Assembly (NCBI GenBank): GCA_920105625.2 | Contig: OV050030.1 | Location: 211,528,325 to 211,592,324 of the forward strand | Origin: Clusia tigrina | Lineage: Eukaryota; Arthropoda; Insecta; Diptera; Clusiidae | DNA length: 64,000 nt | Direction of reading: 5' to 3' | Shown: positions 1 to 12,766 of the stretch, piece after piece | Layout: every line of letters starts with the position of its first letter | Numbering within the stretch: the stretch's first letter is position 1 | The notes under the pieces: model-generated | Databases searched by the model: none | Told to the model about the DNA's origin: nothing | What the model saw: only the letters and a program-made list of their open reading frames with translations | Position numbers and translations under genes: made by a program

Positions 1-3
1 TCG

Positions 4-108
4 CTATCCCAGAGCATCACGCATAAAGACTCCTCTAAAGTATGGTAATTTGTTGGCATACTTCTTCAAATCAAGATTTGTAAGAGCTCTCTTGGGTAGT
101 TGATGCAT
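4..108 (-). pseudogene. Polinton protease-like N-terminal fragment
   Basis: A short frame of 34 codons starts at 108 and stops near the window edge. Its middle, LDLKKYANKLPYFRGVFMRD, resembles the start of the adenovirus-type cysteine protease found in insect Polinton/adintovirus elements, where a P-Y-F-x-G stretch precedes the catalytic domain. It lies just after the PLA2-like gene on the same strand, which fits that assignment. The stop at 4-6 arrives before any catalytic residue, so only the first part remains or the gene is broken here. The assignment rests on remembered family similarity and position. Confidence 0.45.
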
Positions 109-116
109 TAGTTTTT

Positions 117-881
117 TTAATGTGAATCATAATATAAACCGTAACCCTTCCGATGTGGTTTAAGATAAAGTCCTTTTCCCATAGCAATTGACTCCATAGT
201 TTTGTTTGTTATGACGATTTGCTTCTGCTGACTGCTCTCTAACAGCTTTAGTCTCATTTAAACCTTTTACAAGGGCGCTCCCTCCAGAGGCTAAACCACC
301 AATAGCACCAAGAGCAGTTAAAATTGGTACTAATGGTAGAAAACCACCTACTTTAGGTATGGAGATGACTCTGGGTACTTTTATTGACTTGTTTCGCCTT
401 ATTGTACTTTTTATAACTTTGTTCGCAATTTTAATCGCGTTTTCAATATTGTACGGTTTTTCAGCTTTTAGAACTTTGTTTGCCGTAGTAAAAAGTTTTC
501 TCCCACACATCTTTTTAATTATATTCTTTGCCCGCTTACGTATAGATTTTATGCGTACTTTGTTAGAAATATTTCCCATACCAAATTTCACCTTAGTTTT
601 CATTACATTTGTAACTAACCAAGCGATTGTACGTTCTGATAGACTGCTGTTTGCTGATTTGACTCTTTGCCATGCCTTTTCAGCTAATATTTGATCTGCT
701 GTATGTCGTTTGTATTGTTAATATCCTTTGCTTGAGAGTATAAAATATCATGTTCTTTACACGCTGCATCCAATGAATTAATACCTTGATCTCCTCTATC
801 TAAACGTTTTTTTAATTGTATCCCTGAACTACAAGATTGATATCCTGGTAAGTGTAGTTCAATTGGCAGAGAATTGATCAA
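117..881 (-). pseudogene. Polinton/adintovirus PLA2-domain protein, frameshifted
   Basis: Two frames form one broken gene. The first (881-684) carries a phospholipase A2-like domain of the type seen in parvovirus VP1 and in adintovirus/Polinton structural proteins. The catalytic His-Asp pair sits at residues 44-45 (ACKEHDILYS). The calcium-binding loop is degenerate: CSSG where the family has C-G-P-G. The second frame (603-160) is very basic, then has a hydrophobic glycine/alanine segment after KVGGFLPLVPILTALGAIGG, typical of the C-terminal half of the same protein. The frame is lost near 684-690 and again near 185, and the likely original stop is at 117-119. In viruses the domain acts on host membranes during entry; here it is a dead relic. 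Confidence 0.7.
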
Positions 882-1024
882 GTTATTTACTAAGCCTCTT
901 CCTTTTACAGATCGATTACAACTAACTGGGTTTTTTGATACATTACAGTCATATTTATTGCGTTTGAACCCGTTAACAGTTCAAGTAAAAATGATTCTAA
1001 TCAATAAAAACATATGTTTCATAT

Positions 1025-1771
1025 ATGATTGAATTAGTTGCAAAAATGCGTTTAGTCAAACATTATGAAAAAATTATTGCAAGGAATATTGATTTTCCAA
1101 CCAAAAATTCTTCTAAAATCAAACATAGTTCACTTTTACCGAATTCCATAAGAGCTTTAATTAGCGGTCCCTCAAATTGTGGAAATACTAATGTTATGAT
1201 AAGTTTAATAGAAAGTTATAATGGTTTTAAATTTGAGAATGTATATATTCATATATATAATGTATATATTGTATATATTCATATATATTCAGAGTCTGTA
1301 TATCAAACAAAATATGTTTATTTAAAGAAATTATTAGAGCCGATAAAAGGTATAAAATTGTACACATTTTCTGAAAATGATGATGTTCTACCATTGGAGA
1401 ATGTAAAGGATAATTCTATTATTATATTTGATGATGTTGCTTGTGAGAAACAAAATAATATTCGGAAATATTTTTGTATGGGGAGACATAAAATAGATAG
1501 TTTTTACTTATGTCAAATATAAACACATATACCCAAACATTTAATACGTGATAATGCGAATATGATTGTTATGTTTCGACAAGATGAAATGAATATGAAG
1601 CATATACTCGTATATAATAATCATGTAGGTGCTGATATGAATTGGATGAATTTCACAAAAATGTGTAGTCTATGTTGGGAGGATAAATATAGTTTCCTAG
1701 TCATCAGTAAAGATGATCCTTCACATAGCGGCCGTTATAGGAAGGGGTTTGATATATTTATTCAGATATAA
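1025..1771 (+). pseudogene. Polinton A32-like DNA-packaging ATPase, broken
   Basis: The frames 1025-1522 and 1562-1771 are the two halves of a packaging ATPase of the A32/FtsK-HerA type that Polintons and adintoviruses use to load DNA into capsids. The P-loop reads GPSNCGNTN, with Asn where the nucleotide-binding Lys is expected. Walker B is present as IIIFDDVA. An AT-rich expansion at about 1240-1295 adds a run of Tyr/Ile/Val/His codons between the two motifs. A stop at 1520-1522 splits the gene; the downstream half keeps the usual RQDEMNMKH stretch and a GRYRKGFD ending. At 1605-1612 a TA-CTCG-TA sequence adds two codons. The missing Lys and the stop make it inactive. Its strand is opposite to the PLA2 gene, as is common in these elements. 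Confidence 0.8.
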
Positions 1772-1852
1772 AAGAAGAGACATGGATTATTATATGTTTG
1801 GTATGATATCTGGAATAAACGCTTGACAAGGGCAATAGCTGAATAGGAAACA

Positions 1853-2712
1853 ATGAATGAAAAACTTTTGAAAGATATAATTAAGACTATAAGCATATTA
1901 AGAAAAAAATATAATAGTATTAGGTTGGGGGAAGCAGATGCAGAAAACCGTTTAGAAGATATATTCAAACCTATTACTAAACCACTGAATGATTAATTGA
2001 AAAGACCAAAGCAATTGTTGAAAATAATACAATAGTCGATGGAAATGAATATGATTTTAAGTTTGATAGGAAGACAAGTTCAAGATATTGCTGCTACTAA
2101 TGCCATTGATACTTTTTTCAGTCAAAAAAGCAACACAAACCCAAATCAGTCACAATTACAAACATATTTAACACATTTGGAAAAGATTGGTCAACTAGAT
2201 AAATTATATGGAACACATAAAGATTTAAATGGTGCATGGAGATTTGGTGGTAGTGCTTTGAAAATTTCTGACGATAAAATACAAATATCAGACGAATATT
2301 GGGGGATAACACCTGGTTGTTTGAATTATTATTCTATAAAACACCAATGAATTATGATGGCAGGCAATTGGAAATTTATAAAAAGATTTTATTGAATACG
2401 AATGCGCATAAATGAAATTTTGATGTAAATGAACAAGTTAAAAGTACTAGATCATATAAATATAAACAAATAATAAATAAATTATTTACTGAAAAAAAAT
2501 AATTAAGGAAATTACATGACGGTTCTGGTCTAGGTCCCAGTCTTATGAGTTTAAATACACAGAATCCTATTTACACATATTGGGATGATCCAAACGAACT
2601 GGTTGATCGGTTGCGGTTGTTAATATCATCACAATCAGCTGGTCCCAATAATCAAAATAATGAGATCATTTCATTTTTTGAGGAATTGAAAGAATGCAAT
2701 ATCGTTATATAA
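1853..2712 (+). pseudogene. Polinton-associated protein of unknown function, broken
   Basis: A broken gene follows the ATPase on the same strand. It starts near 1853 with an MNEKLLKDIIKTISILRKKY segment, meets stops near 1996, and resumes as the open frame 2039-2350. That part has the SALKISDDKIQISDEYWGIT stretch typical of a protein common next to ATPases in insect Polinton-like elements. The tail near 2520-2712 has a DDPNELVDRLRLL stretch. At least three stops interrupt the reading. Function in the family is not known to me; its place between the ATPase and the next gene suggests a virion or assembly role. Identification is by recalled similarity and synteny only. Confidence 0.5.
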
Positions 2713-2733
2713 ATATATATAGTAAATCTGAGA

Positions 2734-2886
2734 ATGGCCGTTGATAAGTTTGGACACTATTCTAAACAAAAGCATAATATATATGATTTGCAAAGAAAGG
2801 ATGTCTCAAAAACATTTGGATTCAGTTTGGATAAAGCTAAGAACTTGGAGCAAATTTTAGGCGTAAATTTGCCCCTACATATTTAG
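2734..2886 (+). CDS. Short Polinton-type ORF, probably truncated
   Basis: An open frame of 50 codons starts with MAVDKFGHYS, a start I associate with a conserved gene downstream in insect Polinton-like elements. In that family the protein is longer. Here it ends at 2884-2886, where the sequence changes to unrelated DNA. It is most likely the first part of a gene cut by the end of the preserved Polinton segment. Confidence 0.35.
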   Translation: MAVDKFGHYSKQKHNIYDLQRKDVSKTFGFSLDKAKNLEQILGVNLPLHI

Positions 2887-3717
<831 letters not shown>

Positions 3718-3796
3718 TCGTATATGCTGTTGTGGCATGTTGCTACGGTTTCCCGCATTGTTCTTCTCGTTTGAATTTGACCCAATATTTTTACCC

Positions 3797-3798
<2 letters not shown>

Positions 3799-3862
<64 letters not shown>
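3799..3862. repeat. (TA)n array, left part of the Gypsy insertion site
   Basis: Pure TA of 64 bp directly abutting the left end of a Gypsy LTR at 3863. The array resumes at 7155 beyond the other LTR, so the two parts were one array before insertion. Confidence 0.95.
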
Positions 3863-3865
<3 letters not shown>

Positions 3866-4211
3866 AACGACTCTTCTTTTTGCCGGGGTAAAACTCAGCG
3901 GAGTCCAGGGGTCGCATACAGAATTATGTATTCTTTCTGACTACAGTAGATTCCTAGCGAGTCCTGGAACACGCGTGACTTGAGATGATCCGGAACACGT
4001 TACTAGCGAAGGACCTGGGTGAGTACCGGAACACGCGTGACTTGAGATAATCCGGAACGCGTGACTAGCAAACAGTTGTCAGTTTATTTTGAAGAACGAA
4101 TGAATGAATCGATTCCCCGCATTTTCAGACTTTATATATTTTTTCTCGCTTACTATTGTTTTATTTGTTTTCGTGTGAGTGAAATTTGTCAGTGGGCAAA
4201 TTTCATTCTCA
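3863..4211 (-). repeat. 3' LTR with two 62-bp repeat units
   Basis: Starts TGAGAATG and ends GTTACA on the minus strand. It contains two units of about 62 bp rich in CGCGTGACTTGAG and GGAACGCGTGACTAGC, against six in the partner LTR, so it is about 257 bp shorter. Outside the repeat block the two LTRs are closely similar. Confidence 0.9.
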
Positions 4212-4215
4212 CCCC

Positions 4216-5769
4216 TTACTTCGCGGTGGAAAAGATATGGCGTTTCCTCTTGGCTTGGCTTTCCTTCAGAATGGCTATTGTATCTGCCTCTAGTGTCGCT
4301 GGTAAGCCATCCGTCTTGGGTCCCCTGAGTTCGGTTACGCTGTGGAAGTGGAGGTCTTCCCTGGGTGTTGGATTCAGTGTTGGCGGTGTCCTCGTGTGGT
4401 TACGTTTAGTCTTCCCTCGTTTTAATGTATTCCCCTTGTCGTCACTTTTGCTGCTACTGGTGCACGTGATTGCACCCTGGTTGTCCCTTGACCTGCCGCT
4501 GTGTCTACGTGGTATGTCTCGGCTATTTCTCAATGGTGCTGACCTTGCGGAATGGGTAGTAGGTACGCGGATTGCTCTGATGGTGGATCGGCTTCGCTGT
4601 GCGATCTTCTTGTTCTGGGGTGCGCTCGCGTCCTGTTTCTGAGGTCCATGTATTGATCCTTGGGAGGTCCTTCCCTCTGTGCCTTTGTGGGTGTCCGCCT
4701 TCGCTCGGCATATTGAGTGGAAGACGAATTCGTTCGTGCTAGCTGTGTTCTTCCCTGGTTTTGCGGCCTTGCGAATGAGTTCATTTTTTCTATGTCCTCT
4801 GTTGTGTCTCTTTGGTTTACGCTTTCTATCGTTGGTGTATCTCTTGGATGGCGTTGCATTGAAATTAGGGAGATTCTCAACACGAATTGTCGTGCACGTT
4901 GCAATTTCTCGGGGTTGTACGCAACTGGTATGAGGTCCCAATGTGATCTCCTGATGACCGCATTTCAATGTTGTACCCAGGCTTTTCATGAATTCTAGTC
5001 CCAGGAAAAGATCATCACTTGAGTCCGGCATGACCAGTAGATCTAGATTGCATGCCTTCCTTCCAAGCCTTACAGTCGTCACACACGTCTCTCTGACTGT
5101 CCTACTACTGCCGTCTGCCATACGCGCTCTAGTATGGGATTTTCCCAATTTGCTGGTGGGAGCGCGTAGCTTTCGTACTAGCTCTCTGTTCACAACACTA
5201 TTAGTTGCACCTGTGTCCAGTGTAGCGGTGATGGTTTCAGGTCCAATGGAAACGGTGGCACAGATTCGTTGTCTGACACATTGCAATGTTTTTTCCACTT
5301 GTGAGGTCTGATGTCGCTGCTCTGTTCCTGACTGTATTCTTCGGATGAGTGGTGCTCTCTGTTTGCAGCACTCGATCGTCCTCACATCTCTACGCCCACA
5401 CTCCCAACAGAACAGCAGTTGTGCATTTCGGCAGTATCGCGCGAAATGCCCCGCCTGTCCGCAGTGTCTGCAAGCTGTGCGTACATCTATGCACGCCTCC
5501 ACTCCCGCATGAGTAACAGGTGCCACTTGTCGATGGCGTGCCTCACGTGGTGGTGTACGCTCGACTCGAGATTGCACAGGTACTTGACGTGAATCAGGAT
5601 CACCACGAAGGCCTTCGAGATCTTCCGCCATCTCTACCAGCTCTTCTAGCGTTCCGAAATCCTTGCGGCGTATATACCACTGGTACTCTTCTAAACTATT
5701 CCGAAAAATTCGTTCAAGTTTCTGCGCCTCGGTGTACCCAGCTTGCCGCATGAGATTTTGGATCTCCAC
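4216..5769 (-). CDS. Gag C-terminal part plus retropepsin
   Basis: The 517-codon frame begins in the capsid-like part of Gag. It continues into a zinc knuckle at about residues 101-114 (CRHCGQAGHFARYC) with a second Cys-rich motif close by, then an aspartic protease with the catalytic DTGATNS and the later LFLGLEFM flap-side motif. After the protease the sequence turns very basic and Ser/Thr-rich and shows no RT. It is in the same frame as the gag ORF upstream, separated by one TAA at about 5776. The frame stops just before the 3' LTR. The basic tail may be a real extension or the scar of an internal deletion. Confidence 0.75.
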   Translation of the reverse strand: MEIQNLMRQAGYTEAQKLERIFRNSLEEYQWYIRRKDFGTLEELVEMAEDLEGLRGDPDSRQVPVQSRVERTPPREARHRQVAPVTHAGVEACIDVRTACRHCGQAGHFARYCRNAQLLFCWECGRRDVRTIECCKQRAPLIRRIQSGTEQRHQTSQVEKTLQCVRQRICATVSIGPETITATLDTGATNSVVNRELVRKLRAPTSKLGKSHTRARMADGSSRTVRETCVTTVRLGRKACNLDLLVMPDSSDDLFLGLEFMKSLGTTLKCGHQEITLGPHTSCVQPREIATCTTIRVENLPNFNATPSKRYTNDRKRKPKRHNRGHRKNELIRKAAKPGKNTASTNEFVFHSICRAKADTHKGTEGRTSQGSIHGPQKQDASAPQNKKIAQRSRSTIRAIRVPTTHSARSAPLRNSRDIPRRHSGRSRDNQGAITCTSSSKSDDKGNTLKRGKTKRNHTRTPPTLNPTPREDLHFHSVTELRGPKTDGLPATLEADTIAILKESQAKRKRHIFSTAK

Positions 5770-5775
5770 AACGTA

Positions 5776-6456
5776 TTATTTAAACGTCTCCCGTGGTTTT
5801 TGCCGCCTTTGCCGTATCTCATCTTCTAATTTCTCCAGGTATCTGGAAGGCAAGAAGAATTTGAGAAAATCCTTTCTGAACAAGCTCCAATTTGTCCAGG
5901 AACGATTGTTGTTGTGGTACCACAGAAGCGCACGATCCTTTAGGAGTTCAGGCATAGTACGTGGAAGCATATCTATGCTGAGTCCGTATACATCTGCAAG
6001 TTCTTCCACTCGCTCGATAAAAGCTAGTGGGTCACGCCCACCATCACAGTTAAGAGACCACTTTCGTACTTTGTCAATGACAGCGGGGTACTGTGTAGAC
6101 CCGTTGTGTTGTTGATCCATTGGTGCAGGTGAAACGTAGGGATGCTGTGGTATTCCCCGTACCTCTGGATTCCATGCTGGTAGAGTTACACCTGTGTATA
6201 TGCCTGGCCTGTCCACTTCCAGCGTTTCGCTGGGAACTATGGACGCAGCCGGCCTTGGTGATGTGCTTTTGACATACCTGCATTGCAGATTCATCAACCG
6301 GTATTGTTGCTCCTGAGTCAGTACCGTTTCTGTGAAAAACTCAGAAAGCCGCTTTCGGAGGTCATTCACTGTGCCTGTAGCTTCCAAACCGAATTCCTCC
6401 GCAAATATCACCAACTCTTCTCTCCGTAGCGAGTACACCCAGCTTGTTTTCCCCAT
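5776..6456 (-). CDS. Gag N-terminal part of the Gypsy element
   Basis: This 226-residue Gag begins MGKTSWVYSLRREEL, 91 bp after the 5' LTR, and includes a capsid-like region (WSLNCDGGRDPLAFIERVEE, then DRALLWYHNN). It would package element RNA in cytoplasmic particles. The frame ends at a TAA, and the same frame continues as the gag-protease ORF two codons later. The simplest reading is one gag-protease frame carrying a single nonsense codon. A stop-codon readthrough design is possible but less likely for Gypsy elements. Confidence 0.75.
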   Translation of the reverse strand: MGKTSWVYSLRREELVIFAEEFGLEATGTVNDLRKRLSEFFTETVLTQEQQYRLMNLQCRYVKSTSPRPAASIVPSETLEVDRPGIYTGVTLPAWNPEVRGIPQHPYVSPAPMDQQHNGSTQYPAVIDKVRKWSLNCDGGRDPLAFIERVEELADVYGLSIDMLPRTMPELLKDRALLWYHNNNRSWTNWSLFRKDFLKFFLPSRYLEKLEDEIRQRRQKPRETFK

Positions 6457-6546
6457 CCTGTGACTTTCCTGGTTAATGGTGAAGACTATGGGTGGGCGTC
6501 AGATGCGTTGATTTCCTTGTTTTTCAAGTCCCTGCTCGGGCGCCAC

Positions 6547-8253
<1,707 letters not shown>

Positions 8254-9255
8254 CGAGGGCGGATTAATATTGAAGCTACCTAAGTAGGAAAAAAACATTT
8301 TTTTGTTCAAAAACCATTTATTTCTCAACATAGACTCCTTTTACTTCGACACACTTAGTAAGACGATATTCCATCTTTTTTATACCATCTGAATAATACG
8401 ATTTCGGGAACCCCTCAAAATACGCGTTAGTTTCGGTAATCACTCCTTCGTTTGAGATGAATCTTTTTCCTGCGAGCCATTTTTTCAAGTTTGGAAACAG
8501 GAAAAAGTCACTAGGAGCTAAATCTGAACTATAAGGTGGATGATTAACCAATTCGAAGTGTATTTCACGTGATTTTAGCATCGTATCTAATGCTGTGTGT
8601 ACCGGTGCGTTGTCTTGAAGAAAGAGCATCTTTTTCTTCTTTAAATGTGGTAGTTTTTCCTTGATTGCATCAATCAATTGATCCAATAATGCACGATAAT
8701 ACTTTCCTGTGACTGTGGATCCTTTTTCAAGATAATCGATGAGAAATATTCCGTGTGTATCCCAAAATACAGTGGCCATAACCTTGCCAGCCGATTTCAC
8801 TGCCTTCGCCTTCTTCGGAGCACTTCCACCAGCTTCCACCCATTGTTTCGATTGATTTTTGGTTTCAGGTGTGTAGTGGTGGACCCACGTTTCATCAACA
8901 GTTATTAATCGACGCCAAAATTCAACAGGATTACGCTTTATCATGTCCAAACACCGCTGTGAAGTGGTCTGTTGAACTCGTTTTTGTTCGACACTGAGCA
9001 AACGCGGCACCCACTCTTTCGGCGTTTTCCCTTTCAAATAATAGTATTTAATCACTGCACGAAATTAGCTTTTTTCCATTTTTCAAGAAACACAAAAGTT
9101 GCTTACTTCAAACGACTACAACAAATAAACTAATCGATGAATATGGGTGAAATTTTAACAGCTGACGTTTGACAGATCGCAATTTATAAAAAAAAAATTG
9201 TTTGTGTTTGTGCTGCCATCTAGCGCTAGGTAGCTTCAATATCAATCCGCCCTCG
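8254..9255 (-). mobile_element. Internally deleted mariner element
   Basis: A 1002-bp element with terminal inverted repeats (TIRs) of about 28 bp that differ at one position (outer end CGAGGGCGGATTAATATTGA on the left) and TA target duplications at 8252-8253 and 9256-9257. It carries a shortened transposase gene on the minus strand. Confidence 0.95.
8318..9055 (-). pseudogene. Mariner transposase lacking most of its DNA-binding domain
   Basis: The 245-residue frame keeps the whole catalytic half of a mariner transposase. The D,D34D residues lie in VDETWVHHYTPETK, LFLQDNAPVHTALD and PPYSSDLAPSDFFLFPNLKK. Normal mariner transposases are about 345 residues. Here the first residues (IKYYYLKGKT) jump straight to PKEWVPRLLSVEQ, so about 100 residues with the two helix-turn-helix motifs that bind the TIRs are gone. 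The join keeps the frame. The likely original start is just upstream near 9079, where MEKS is followed by a stop. The protein could fold a catalytic core but should not bind its own ends. Confidence 0.9.
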
Positions 9256-9402
9256 TACATGACTAGTTGTTCCGAAAAAAAGAGGAAAAAAAAGTCCATT
9301 GGAAACTCTATGCAGCAATGATTCACAGCGAGCTACTTCACCTATCTGCGCTGTCACATACAAATCACATACCCTATGGAGGTCTTGGTAGTGCCTTTCG
9401 CC

Positions 9403-9595
<193 letters not shown>

Positions 9596-9639
9596 ATACT
9601 AGCGAACCCCCTGCACACTTCGTAGTGCGAAACAAAATA

Positions 9640-10066
9640 GGAAAATATAAAATCAATTCAAAGTTCATTTTAATCAGTGCTAAAAAGCTTTTAATCTAAA
9701 GCTCTGTGGTACACAACATTTTTTGTTTTTCCACTCTCGGTGTAACTATACAAAACCGATGGTTTGCCAACACGCGAACAGGCAACATACAGTTGTCCAT
9801 GTGAGAAAACTGTATACTGTAAATTAACTCCACAAATTCCTAACGATTGGCCTTGCGCCTTATTATTAGTAACCGCAAACGCAAGGCAAACAGGAAACTG
9901 AAGTCGTTTAAATTCAAATGGCATACCAGATGGAACCATTGGAATACATGTTCGCCTTTGAATTTCCCAGTTAAAATAGTAGCTTCAATTACATAAGCCA
10001 TCAATCTTTTAAAAGCAAGTCTTGTACCATTATACAAACGGGGTGGATTAATATTTCGTAGCATAA
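9640..10066 (-). pseudogene. Helitron helicase, C-terminal segment
   Basis: Two frames (10064-9840 and 9939-9691) give the end of the PIF1-like helicase: MLRNINPPRLYNGTRLAFKR, then the last helicase motifs NNKAQGQSLGICGVNLQY and HGQLYVACSRVGKPS. A frameshift separates them near 9930. It is the downstream end of the gene whose upstream part lies right of the Gypsy element. Confidence 0.88.
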
Positions 10067-10278
10067 TGATAGTTTAGTATTCCTATTGGGTTATTTGTCT
10101 TTTGTAAATATTCCCATTATACATTCTCTTCTCTCTTATATTCATATGTATTATAAGTTCTTATATACGTACTGTTACATTGTTATATATTAAGCCTAAG
10201 CTAAGTTAAACTAAATAAAGTACAATCAGTCTAGCACTGAACTCTGATAATTAAACTCGTGGTCTATTAAGACATTAC
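10067..10278 (+). repeat. 5' LTR of the Gypsy element
   Basis: It matches 16942-17143 over its length, including ATTGGGTTATTTGTCTTTTG and the AACTAAATAAAGTACAATC region with a polyadenylation signal. Its left end has a few extra bases compared with the 3' copy. Confidence 0.88.
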
Positions 10279-10344
10279 CTTAGCGACGAGAAGTAAACAA
10301 TTTTTTTTTTTAAAACCAGTTTTTTTAAAACAAGTGTAAAAATT

Positions 10345-10534
10345 ATGATTTGTAACAGCAAGATCATGCAACAGAACATCAACGAAAGCGTGATGATCTC
10401 AGCCGCCACTACAACAACAAATGTGCGTGAATTTAAGCCGCACATCGACAAGTGGCGCAACTGGATGGAGGTGCTGAATTCCCACTTTGTTGAAGTGGCC
10501 TGCACTGATGACCTTATCAAGAGGTCAATTTTAC
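10345..10534 (+). pseudogene. Gag N-terminal fragment
   Basis: The frame reads MICNSKIMQQNINE, then a KPHIDKWRNWMEVLNSHFVE stretch typical of Gypsy Gag starts, and RSILLKTS. It is cut at about 10535 by the family A repeat; codons after that point belong to the repeat. The rest of gag resumes at about 12113. Confidence 0.75.
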
Positions 10535-12112
10535 TTAAAACGAGTAAAGAAGTCTGAAGTCGGGTTAGACCTACTACGAAATACCCTTTACCTTTTCTTG
10601 TGCGTGCGTGTTCAATGGGGATGGTTTCTTCATAAATCATCATCATCATCTTCATAAATCATCATCGTGGGGATGGTTTCTTCATAAATCATCATTAGGA
10701 GCACATTTACGGTAATTTTTGGTAGGGTACCTTGAAATGATTATATCGACCCCATTTCTTGTATATGGCTTTATAGGGTCCATATACGTACTAATATATA
10801 ATTTCGTCCAAAAATATTATATAGGTCGTAAGTTATAATAATATGTCAATAGTGGGCGTGGCTGTAGAAATAACACGACCATATTTTGTGGGGTGTTTAA
10901 TGTTAGTACCCGCAACATTCCTGTGAAATTTCGTTGATAAATCTTTAATAGGAACAGAGTAATGATTTTTGGCTAATTGTGGGCGTGGCATTAGTTTTAA
11001 TCTACCTATATTTGGAATGCATGCTAGTACTGACCCAGTGTATACATCTACCAATTTGTTTTCATATATCATCACTAGAAGCTTAGGTAGGGTAATTGTC
11101 TTTAAGTGGGATCCCCAAAGTTCATTATATGGGAGGGAGGCGTATCCTTTCTCTGATAGACCCCAATTCTTGTATTTGGCTTTGTAGGGTCCATATACGT
11201 ACTAATAGAAACTTTCGTTAAAAAATATTATATAGGTCGTAAGTTATAATAATATGTGAATAGTGGGGGTGGCTGTAGAAATAACACGCCCATTTTTTGG
11301 GTGGTGTTTAATGTTAGTACCCGCAACCTACTGTGAAATTTCGTTGATAAACATTTAATAGGAACACTGGAATGATTTTTGGCTAATTGTGGGCGTGGCA
11401 GTTCTAGTATGATCTCCATATTCTGCACACACACTATTATGGACCCCATGTATATTTCTGCAAATTTTTATTCCGCTGGCATCAATACGAGCATAGGTAG
11501 GCTAAATTTAATTTTAGACCCGAAAGTTCCCTATATCAAAAGTGGGCGTGTCTTTTCTCTGTTCAGCCCCATTTGTTGCAGATAGCTTTGTAATGTCCAT
11601 ATGTTCCCTCCCGTAAAATTTCGTCCGTAAATCTCTACCAGATCTTCAGTTATTAATATTTGTTAATAGTGGGCGTGGCAGTTAATATATACCGCCCACG
11701 CACAGTGTTTAGTGGGACCCACATCTCCATAACTGCCAAATAACATCAAGATTCCGTCAATTGGACCGAAGTTATAGTCATTTTAAAAAAGGTGAAAAAA
11801 GTTCCTTATATGGGAGGTAGGCGTGGTCTTTGTCCAAATCAGCCCATATAGCAATCTGGTTCTGTATCTTTGTCCAGACAATACTTTTGCAAAATTTCAT
11901 TAAGATAGCTCTAACGGTGTAGAAAAAAAGTGGCCACAGACGGACAGACGGACAGACGGACGGACAAAATAAAAATTGCTTAGAAAGTGATTCTGATCAT
12001 ATCTGTATATATATGTACATACCTACCACGCCTCCTTCTTTAAATTCCTACCCCTCACAAAAGCACTAAGTTAGTATACCCTATTTACCTTTTTTAAACG
12101 TAAAGGGTATAC
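10535..12112. repeat. Family A repeat, copy 1 (most complete)
   Basis: A non-coding element of about 1.58 kb that interrupts gag. It starts near ACGAGTAAAGAAGTCTGAAG and ends after GTATACCCTATTTACC and GTAAAGGGTATA, a small inverted repeat. Inside are two diverged direct units of about 400 bp (roughly 10760-11170 and 11171-11575), each with GTGGGCGTGGC boxes, and near 11937-11966 a GACGGACAGACGGAC run. Other copies lie at 31322-31965 and at 38826-39660 plus 44245-44945. No coding capacity is seen. It resembles non-coding repeats widespread in flies; I do not assign a superfamily. Confidence 0.8.
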
Positions 12113-12688
12113 CAAATGGTATGGAAGCAAAAGTTAGCGGGGGACTGCAAATTCAGCACACAATTAGATTATTTTATGCTCAACAAGTTTGTGACAGGAT
12201 TAGAAGTAAGAGCCTTCGAAAGGCTATGTGAGGAGGATGAAGACTTAACGTTGGAAAAAGCGTTGAAGATAGCGATAATGACAGAGGCCAAAGTGCATGC
12301 AAATATGCAACAAGGCAGAAGCAGCAGCGGCAGTAGTAGCAGCAAAACGGTTCATTTTGGCAGAGGTCATGTCAAAAACAACAACATCAAAGAACGAAGC
12401 CAGAAGTGCAAGCATTGCGGATGGCGCAATCATTTAAGCAGTAGCTGCAAATATAAAAGTAGCACGTGTAACAAGTGTGGCAGCATAGGGCATTTAGCAA
12501 GTATATGCTTTGGAAAAATACACGTGAACATAATTAAAAAAGAATATAAAGAAGATGATGATGATATTATTAATGAATTTTCTATTTTTCTTTTAACAGT
12601 GATTCTAAGTAAACATCGTGCAAGGATCATTTCTTTGCATACAATGGTGAAGCAATTGAAGCAATCGGTGAGTTTGTTGCAAGTATAA
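12113..12688 (+). pseudogene. Gag C-terminal part with two zinc knuckles
   Basis: Continuation of gag: KLAGDCKFSTQLDYFMLNKF, then two CCHC knuckles, CKHCGWRNHLSSSC and CNKCGSIGHLASIC, that bind element RNA. Compared with the family, a middle piece of Gag is missing at the family A insertion. After 12688 the protease region is not recognisable beyond a decayed stretch to 12766. Confidence 0.8.
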
Positions 12689-12766
12689 AATATCGTAATC
12701 TGGAGAAAAAAATTAAGAATAATAGTTAGCAAGACTCGTAGTCGTCCTATTTTAGGCCGAGATTTT

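Noticed and set aside
4061..4933. Plus-strand frames of 60-190 codons in the first Gypsy element
   Set aside because: They lie antisense to the gag-protease frame and show no family motifs.
10700..11585. Several 70-80 codon frames in family A
   Set aside because: They occur in both directions in repeated DNA, are not conserved between the units, and carry no motif.
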